Source: Streptomyces sp. VRA16 Mangrove soil
GTDB lineage: Bacteria; Actinomycetota; Actinomycetes; Streptomycetales; Streptomycetaceae
Assembly (NCBI RefSeq): GCF_017377775.1
Contig: NZ_JAFVLN010000006.1
Location: 186,001 to 250,000 of the forward strand
Length of the DNA: 64,000 bases
Direction of reading: 5' to 3'
Below, piece by piece: positions 60,801 through 64,000 of the stretch. Position numbers and translations under genes: made by a program. The notes beneath the pieces were generated by a model, which was not told the origin of the DNA, ran no database searches, and saw only the letters and a list, made by a program, of their open reading frames with translations. Each line of letters starts with the position of its first letter. The stretch's first letter is position 1.

Positions 60801-60822
60801 CTTCTACGGCGCCGCGACCTGA
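57814..60822 (+). CDS. glnE: Bifunctional glutamine synthetase adenylyltransferase/deadenylase
   Basis: The protein has 1002 residues with two nucleotidyltransferase domains, each with the G-G-x-E-L-x-Y-x-S-D-x-D core: MGKCGGHELNYVSDVDVIFV (N-terminal, deadenylase) and MGRFGGHELGYGSDADVLFV (C-terminal, adenylase), separated by helical linkers. It tunes type-I glutamine synthetase by adding or removing AMP. AGGAGG is 8 nt upstream of the ATG at 57814. A TAGGCT box near 57770 may be its -10. It is divergent from VOC gene B. Confidence 0.97.
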   Translation: MSVPQGRRSSTFTRLLRHGFTDPSGAERLLDADALTAVRSDPLLLDALGATADPDLALLGLVRLVEAQPGPTARQELLDTLITAKPLRDRLLGVLGASEALADHLARHSGDWQALVTYEPSDLHPGVVEFEQGLAAATDPVSLRVAYRRCLLSIAARDVCGTTDIAETAAELADLATATLRAALAMARTAAPADAALCRLAVIAMGKCGGHELNYVSDVDVIFVGEAVEGAAGADEGKAIQAATRLASHMMRICSETTVEGTIWPVDANLRPEGRNGPLVRTLSSHLAYYQRWAKTWEFQALLKARPVAGDPELGAAYVEAVSPLVWQAAERENFVPDVQKMRRRVVENIPAGEVERELKLGPGGLRDVEFAVQLLQLVHGRSDASLRSGTTLDALAALADGGYVGRVDAVQLDDAYRFLRTLEHRIQLYRLRRTHLVPESEADLRRIGRSMGMRTEPLTDLSRAWKRHTSVVRRLHEKLFYRPLLDAVAQLAPGETRLSTEAARERLVALGYADPSAALRHLEALASGVSRKAAIQRTLLPVLLGWFADSADPDAGLLNFRKVSDALGKTPWYLRLLRDEGAAAENLARVLSAGRLAPDLLMRAPEAVALLGDDQGLRPREHAQLEQEVMAAVGRADGGEQAVVAARGVRRRELFRTAAADIIASYGTEDTPAVADQGALVDQVGGAVSDLTAATLAGTLRAVVRDGWGDTLPTRFAVIAMGRFGGHELGYGSDADVLFVHEPREGVSDHEATQAANKVVAEMRRLLAIPSADPPLLIDADLRPEGKSGPLVRTLKSYEAYYRRWSLVWESQALLRAQPVAGDAELGRAFIDLVDPLRYPAEGLGDDAIREIRRLKARMESERMPRGADPTLHTKLGRGGLSDVEWTVQLLQLRHGWAEPGLRTTRTREALAAACAAGLLPAEDAATLDEAWVLATRVRNAVMLVRGRAGDTFPSDGRELGAVGRYLGYDPGHVGDMLDDYRRTTRRARAVAEEHFYGAAT

Positions 60823-61168
60823 CCGAGCCCCCGCGCCGCCTTGGGACTCGACGAGCTCGTCGCGCCCCAGCGGCGCCGCGGCCGCTCGCCCCCACGCCAT
60901 CGCTGACGCCGCCGTGCGCCACGCTCGCCCTCGGCTCGGACGGGCCGATCACCCCTTACGGCGTACGGCGCGTCCCGGCCATGGCCCGGTGCCCGCGGGC
61001 GCGGCCGGACCGCGGTAGGGACGGGGCGGGCTCGAAGCACTCGAAGGAGTGACCTCGCACGCGGCGGCCGCGGCCGGGGACGCGGCCCGCACCGTCCGGA
61101 TCGCGGCCTGCCCGCGCGGCACGCGGCCGCGCACGGAGAATTCACACGCAATATGCGCAGAAATTGCC
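60823..61168. other. Gene-free stretch downstream of glnE
   Basis: This lies between the 3' ends of glnE and the PAP2 gene. A perfect palindrome CGACGAGCTCGTCG at 60849-60862 may help end glnE transcription. A GTG at 61049 with GAAGGAG ahead of it reads MTSHAAAAAGDAARTVR before running antisense through the PAP2 gene; I do not accept it as a gene. The last 40 bp (GAATTCACACGCAATATGCG) are unusually AT-rich. No other structure is recognised. Confidence 0.6.
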
Positions 61169-62050
61169 CTACGCCTTCATCGGCAACATCGGCGTCTGCT
61201 GCCCCACGATCCGCGGCAGCGCGTACGGCAGCGCCCCGTACCAGAGCCGCGCCACCAGGAAACCGAACGCCAGGCAGAGCATCCCGCCCACCGCGTCCAG
61301 CCAGAAGTGGTTCGCCGTCGAGACGATGACCATCAGGGTCACCGCCGGGTACAGCAGGCCGAGCACCCGCACCCACGGCACCGACGCGAGCGCGAAGATC
61401 GTCAGCCCGCACCACAGCGACCAGCCGATGTGCATCGACGGCATCGCCGCGTACTGGTTCGACATGTTCTTCAGGTTGCCCGAGGCCATCGAACCCCAGG
61501 TCTGGTGCACCGCGACGGTGTCGATGAAGTGACCCCCGGAAGAGGTGTTCATGAGGCGCGGTGGTGCCAGCGGGAAGAAGTAGTAGCCGACCAGCGCGAC
61601 CGCCGTCGTCGCGAAGAGCACCAGCCGGGTCGCCGCGTAGCGCCCGGGATGGCGGCGGAACAGCCACACGAGCACCCCGAGCGTGATCACGAAGTGCAGT
61701 GTCGCGTAGTAGTAGTTCATGCCGACGATGAGCCAAGTCACCGAGTTCACCGCGTGGTTGACGCTCTGTTCCACGGCGATGCCGAGGTGGTGCTCCAGGG
61801 ACCAGATCCAGTCCGCGTTGCGCAGCGCCTGCGCCTTCTGTTCCGGGACCGCGTTGCGGATCAGGGAGTACGTCCAGTAACTCACCGCGATCAGCAGGAT
61901 CTCGAACCAGAGCCGGGGACGCCGCGGCGTACGAAGGCGGCTCAGCATCCCGCCCGCGCCGCCCTGACCGCGGTGTTCGTCCGCGGCGGGCGTGGTGGCG
62001 GGTCCCTGTCGGCCGTCGAGTGTCGTCACGGTCGTTTCACCCATAGTCAC
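61169..62050 (-). CDS. PAP2 family membrane phosphatase/transferase (inositol-phosphoryl-lipid synthase-like)
   Basis: The protein has 293 residues and six hydrophobic segments. Motif C2 is AAMPSMHIGWSLW (P-S-x-H) and C3 is STANHFWLDAVGG (H-x-x-x-D). The spacing and LAPPRLMN fit the PAP2_3/AUR1-like subgroup, which handles lipid phosphates or transfers phospho-inositol head groups. Lipid phosphatase or transferase activity at the outer face is expected. It starts at GTG 62050 or the ATG two codons on. A repeated TCTGCCAGAT lies just upstream. Confidence 0.87.
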   Translation of the reverse strand: MTMGETTVTTLDGRQGPATTPAADEHRGQGGAGGMLSRLRTPRRPRLWFEILLIAVSYWTYSLIRNAVPEQKAQALRNADWIWSLEHHLGIAVEQSVNHAVNSVTWLIVGMNYYYATLHFVITLGVLVWLFRRHPGRYAATRLVLFATTAVALVGYYFFPLAPPRLMNTSSGGHFIDTVAVHQTWGSMASGNLKNMSNQYAAMPSMHIGWSLWCGLTIFALASVPWVRVLGLLYPAVTLMVIVSTANHFWLDAVGGMLCLAFGFLVARLWYGALPYALPRIVGQQTPMLPMKA

Positions 62051-62119
62051 CGAGTCTGCCAGATTTTGGGCCTCTGCCAGATCATCCCTCGGTCGGGTCG
62101 AACCCGCACCTGCTACTCC

Positions 62120-63154
62120 CTACGGACGAGAACGGACCCCAGGGGACGAAGCGGTTGAACCCCGGACCACCAGCTCCGGCATGAACACGAATTCACTGTG
62201 CGGCGCGGGCGTCCCGGCCATCTCCTCCAGGAGCGTGTTGACGGCCGCCTGACCCATGGCGTGCACGGGCTTACGGATCGTGGTCAGCGGCGGATCCGTG
62301 AAGGCGATCAGCGGGGAGTCGTCGAAACCGACCACCGAGACGTCGGCCGGCACCTTCAGGCCCCGGCCGCGCGCCGCCCGCACGGCGCCGAGCGCCATCA
62401 TGTCGCTCGCGCAGACCACCGCCGTGCACTCCCGGTCCAGCAGCGCCGAGGCCGCCGCCTGACCGCCTTCCAACGTGTACAGGGAGTGCTGGACCAGGTC
62501 CCGCTCCACGTCCGCCGAGGGGAGCGCCAGGAGCTCCGCCATCGCCGCCACGAACCCCTCGATCTTGCGCTGCACCGGCACGAACCGGTGCGGGCCGAGC
62601 GCCAGGCCGATCCGGGTGTGCCCGAGCGAGACCAGATGGGTCACGGCGAGGCGCGCCGCGGCCCGGTCGTCGGGCGAGATGAACGGCGCCGCTATCGCCG
62701 GGGAGAAGCCGTCGACCAGCACGAACGGGACGTCCTGTGTGTGCAGCCGCTCGTAGCGCCGGGTGTCCGCCGTGGTGTCGGCGTGCAGCCCGGAGACGTA
62801 GATGATGCCGCTGACCCCGCGGTCCACCAGCATCTCGGTCAGCTCGTCCTCGGTGGAGCCGCCCGGCGTCTGGGTCGCCAGGACCGGTGTGTAGCCCTGC
62901 CGGGTCAGCGCCTGCACGACGACCTGCGCGAGCGCGGGGAATATCGGGTTCTCCAGCTCCGGGGTGATCAGGCCGACCAGGCCCGCGCTGCGCTGCCGCA
63001 GCCGCACCGGACGCTCGTACCCGAGCACGTCGAGGGCGGCGAGGACGGACTGGCGGGTGGCAGCGGCGACCCCGGGCTTGCCGTTGAGCACGCGGCTGAC
63101 GGTCGCTTCGCTGACACCCGCTTGCGCTGCTATGTCGGCCAGGCGTGCGGTCAC
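62120..63154 (-). CDS. malR: LacI family maltose regulator, MalR/Reg1-like
   Basis: The protein has 344 residues. Helix-turn-helix LADIAAQAGVSEATVSRVLN, hinge RLRQRSAGLVG, and the ligand domain with VCASDMMALGAVRAARGRGL and ISPDDRAAARLAVTHLVSLG match, from memory, Streptomyces MalR/Reg1, the repressor of malEFG and amylase genes. glnE and a PAP2 gene next door agree with the S. coelicolor neighbourhood. malEFG, normally adjacent, are not in the 850 bp that remain. GTG start at 63154; a TACAGT -10-like box (63163-63168, minus strand) is close by. Confidence 0.85.
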   Translation of the reverse strand: MTARLADIAAQAGVSEATVSRVLNGKPGVAAATRQSVLAALDVLGYERPVRLRQRSAGLVGLITPELENPIFPALAQVVVQALTRQGYTPVLATQTPGGSTEDELTEMLVDRGVSGIIYVSGLHADTTADTRRYERLHTQDVPFVLVDGFSPAIAAPFISPDDRAAARLAVTHLVSLGHTRIGLALGPHRFVPVQRKIEGFVAAMAELLALPSADVERDLVQHSLYTLEGGQAAASALLDRECTAVVCASDMMALGAVRAARGRGLKVPADVSVVGFDDSPLIAFTDPPLTTIRKPVHAMGQAAVNTLLEEMAGTPAPHSEFVFMPELVVRGSTASSPGVRSRP

Positions 63155-63691
63155 GGGAGTGGACTGTACCGGTCACCTGCCGTATTGCCCACCAGTGGGC
63201 GGAAACAGGGCAACTGCCCAGGTCTTGGGCGGAGTTCGGGAGGTGCCGATTGTGCCCCGCCCGGGGCGCGGGGCTGTATCGATCTGCGGCTGCGGTCGGG
63301 CCCCGTAGGGGCGCGGGGAACTGCGCGACCAGCCCCCACCGGAGCCGCACCCGGGGAGAACGCGACCGGGACCGAGCTGGACGCCGGATGGAAGCGCTCA
63401 CCCCGCGCCGGGGCGCCGCCTTGCCCACCCTGCCGCCCATGGCGGCAGATTGCCCAAGGCGGGATGGGACGGTGGCAGATGGCCCAAGGCGGGATGGGAC
63501 GGCGGCAGATGGCCCAAGGCGGGGTGGGACGGCAGCGGTGGATTGCCCAAGGCGGCGCGGCAAGCGGCGGAGTGCACAAGCTCGGACCGGTGAACGTGCG
63601 CGGACGCAGGGCGCACGCCCACCGGCGGCGGTAACTTGGTGGAGCGGACCGAGGGGGTTCGCAACCGATCCGCCCCGAGGGGCTGTTGTAC
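63155..63691. other. Gene-free stretch with composite element copy 4
   Basis: This separates malR from the receiver-domain gene. GCCCAC-CA-GTGGGC (63187-63200) is a perfect palindrome near malR and may be its operator. A diverged 68-bp-family unit (63257-63307) and composite element 4 (63307-63560) follow. The last 130 bp may hold the promoter of the receiver gene, but no clear -35/-10 is seen. Confidence 0.7.
63307..63560 (+). repeat. Composite intergenic element, copy 4
   Basis: The GCGGGGAACTGCGCGACCAG block (63313-63332), GACCGAGCTGGACGCCGGAT spacer and CACCCCG-CGC-CGGGGCG hairpin are followed by CTGCCGCC-CAT-GGCGGCAG (63430-63448). Four core units have GAT at 63448, 63478, 63508 and 63541 (periods 30, 30, 33). 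It is the longest array of the four copies. Confidence 0.88.
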
Positions 63692-64000
63692 GTGAATGCC
63701 ATCGCCCCTGACACCCGGCCCGGTGGGAACAGCACGGTCCTGGTGGTCGACGACACCGCCGCGAACCGGTTCGCGATGAGCGCGGTCCTCAGCCGCGCCG
63801 GCCATGTCGTCGTGCCCGTCGCTTCGGCCGGCGAGGCCCTCGTGGAGCTCGACGTCCGCATGCGGGCGGGACGCCTGCCCGACGTGGCCCTCGTCGACGT
63901 CGGCCTGCCGGATCTCAACGGGTTCGAACTGTGCCGCAGGGTCAAGGCGTTACCGTCCCTCGCCAGGATGCCCGTCGTCCACTTCTCCGCCCGCCCCTCA
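63692..64000 (+). CDS. Response-regulator receiver domain protein, N-terminal part
   Basis: The gene runs off the right edge. GTG 63692 opens NAIAPDTRPGGNSTVLVVDD. The receiver domain shows the acidic pair VVDD, the phospho-acceptor Asp in DVALVDVGLPDLNGF, and the following FELCRRVK helix. In Streptomyces this opening often belongs to large receiver-SpoIIE phosphatase or hybrid kinase proteins; that is inference. Codon 87 is TTA (63950-63952), so translation should need the bldA leucyl-tRNA. Confidence 0.85.
   Translation, partial: MNAIAPDTRPGGNSTVLVVDDTAANRFAMSAVLSRAGHVVVPVASAGEALVELDVRMRAGRLPDVALVDVGLPDLNGFELCRRVKALPSLARMPVVHFSARPS

Noticed and set aside
61049..61168. A small gene starting GTG 61049 after GAAGGAG
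   Set aside because: The frame has no stop before the antisense PAP2 gene and reads as low-complexity Ala/Arg; the start codon overlaps the ribosome site.
63441..63560. Possible CRISPR array because of the 30-bp period
   Set aside because: The repeats are contiguous, with no unique spacers, units differ from each other, and no cas gene is present.

Overview
The window looks like a piece of a Streptomyces chromosome. It is visibly very GC-rich with strong third-position G/C bias. It carries an AfsR-type regulator, a GlnA2-type glutamine synthetase, GlnE, a MalR/Reg1-like repressor, twin-arginine signals and lipoproteins, and many short-leader or GTG starts. I found no tRNA, rRNA, CRISPR array, transposase or integrase. 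About 57 protein genes are supportable, two of which look like decayed remnants and two of which run off the window ends.

Layout. 1-7.8 kb holds mixed metabolism: a partial PhzF gene, an SDR, a Tat-exported PhoD-type phosphatase, a Gfo/Idh/MocA oxidoreductase, a Bcr/CflA efflux pump coupled to a serine hydrolase, and an Rsm22-type protein. 7.8-11.4 kb holds ddaH with a striking leader hairpin, a small DUF6243 gene divergent from a TetR gene with two palindromic operators, a GDPD and a degenerate prim-pol-like protein. 11.9-17.9 kb is an iron block: efeO-efeB-efeU plus heme oxygenase, both preceded by DmdR/IdeR-type iron boxes. 18-23.4 kb holds methionine aminopeptidase, an F420 oxidoreductase, a truncated sialidase, lipoproteins and a site-2-like protease. 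23.8-30 kb holds an AfsR-like SARP/NB-ARC/TPR regulator convergent to a Drr-type ABC exporter. The exporter promoter carries three perfect heptamers at 11-bp spacing, the classic SARP target geometry. panB follows.

30-38 kb is transporter-rich: a DHA2 pump with a TetR gene, an EEP-family enzyme, an AraJ-type MFS, a multicopper oxidase with a DUF6153 partner, and an APC permease. 39-47 kb is a carbohydrate locus: LacI regulator, solute-binding lipoprotein and two permeases, divergent from a 2-hydroxyacid dehydrogenase and a secreted beta-helix protein, with LacI-like palindromes in between. 47-52 kb holds an S53 protease, a translationally coupled DUF3105-DUF305 pair and glnA2. 52-57.7 kb holds three VOC proteins, a truncated AraC protein, a DUF1801 protein and a tightly coupled phosphoesterase-MFS-beta-propeller operon. 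57.8-64 kb holds glnE, a PAP2 enzyme, malR, and the start of a receiver-domain gene with an in-frame TTA codon.

The intergenic DNA holds a recurrent composite element of about 200-250 bp, in four copies at 11.7, 23.5, 52.1 and 63.3 kb. Each joins a conserved block, two hairpins and tandem copies of a core containing GGCAGATTGCCCAAGGCGG. A related 68-bp tandem repeat lies at 11.5 kb. These elements and several structured leaders are the least explained parts of the window. All family assignments come from reading the translations; no search was run.
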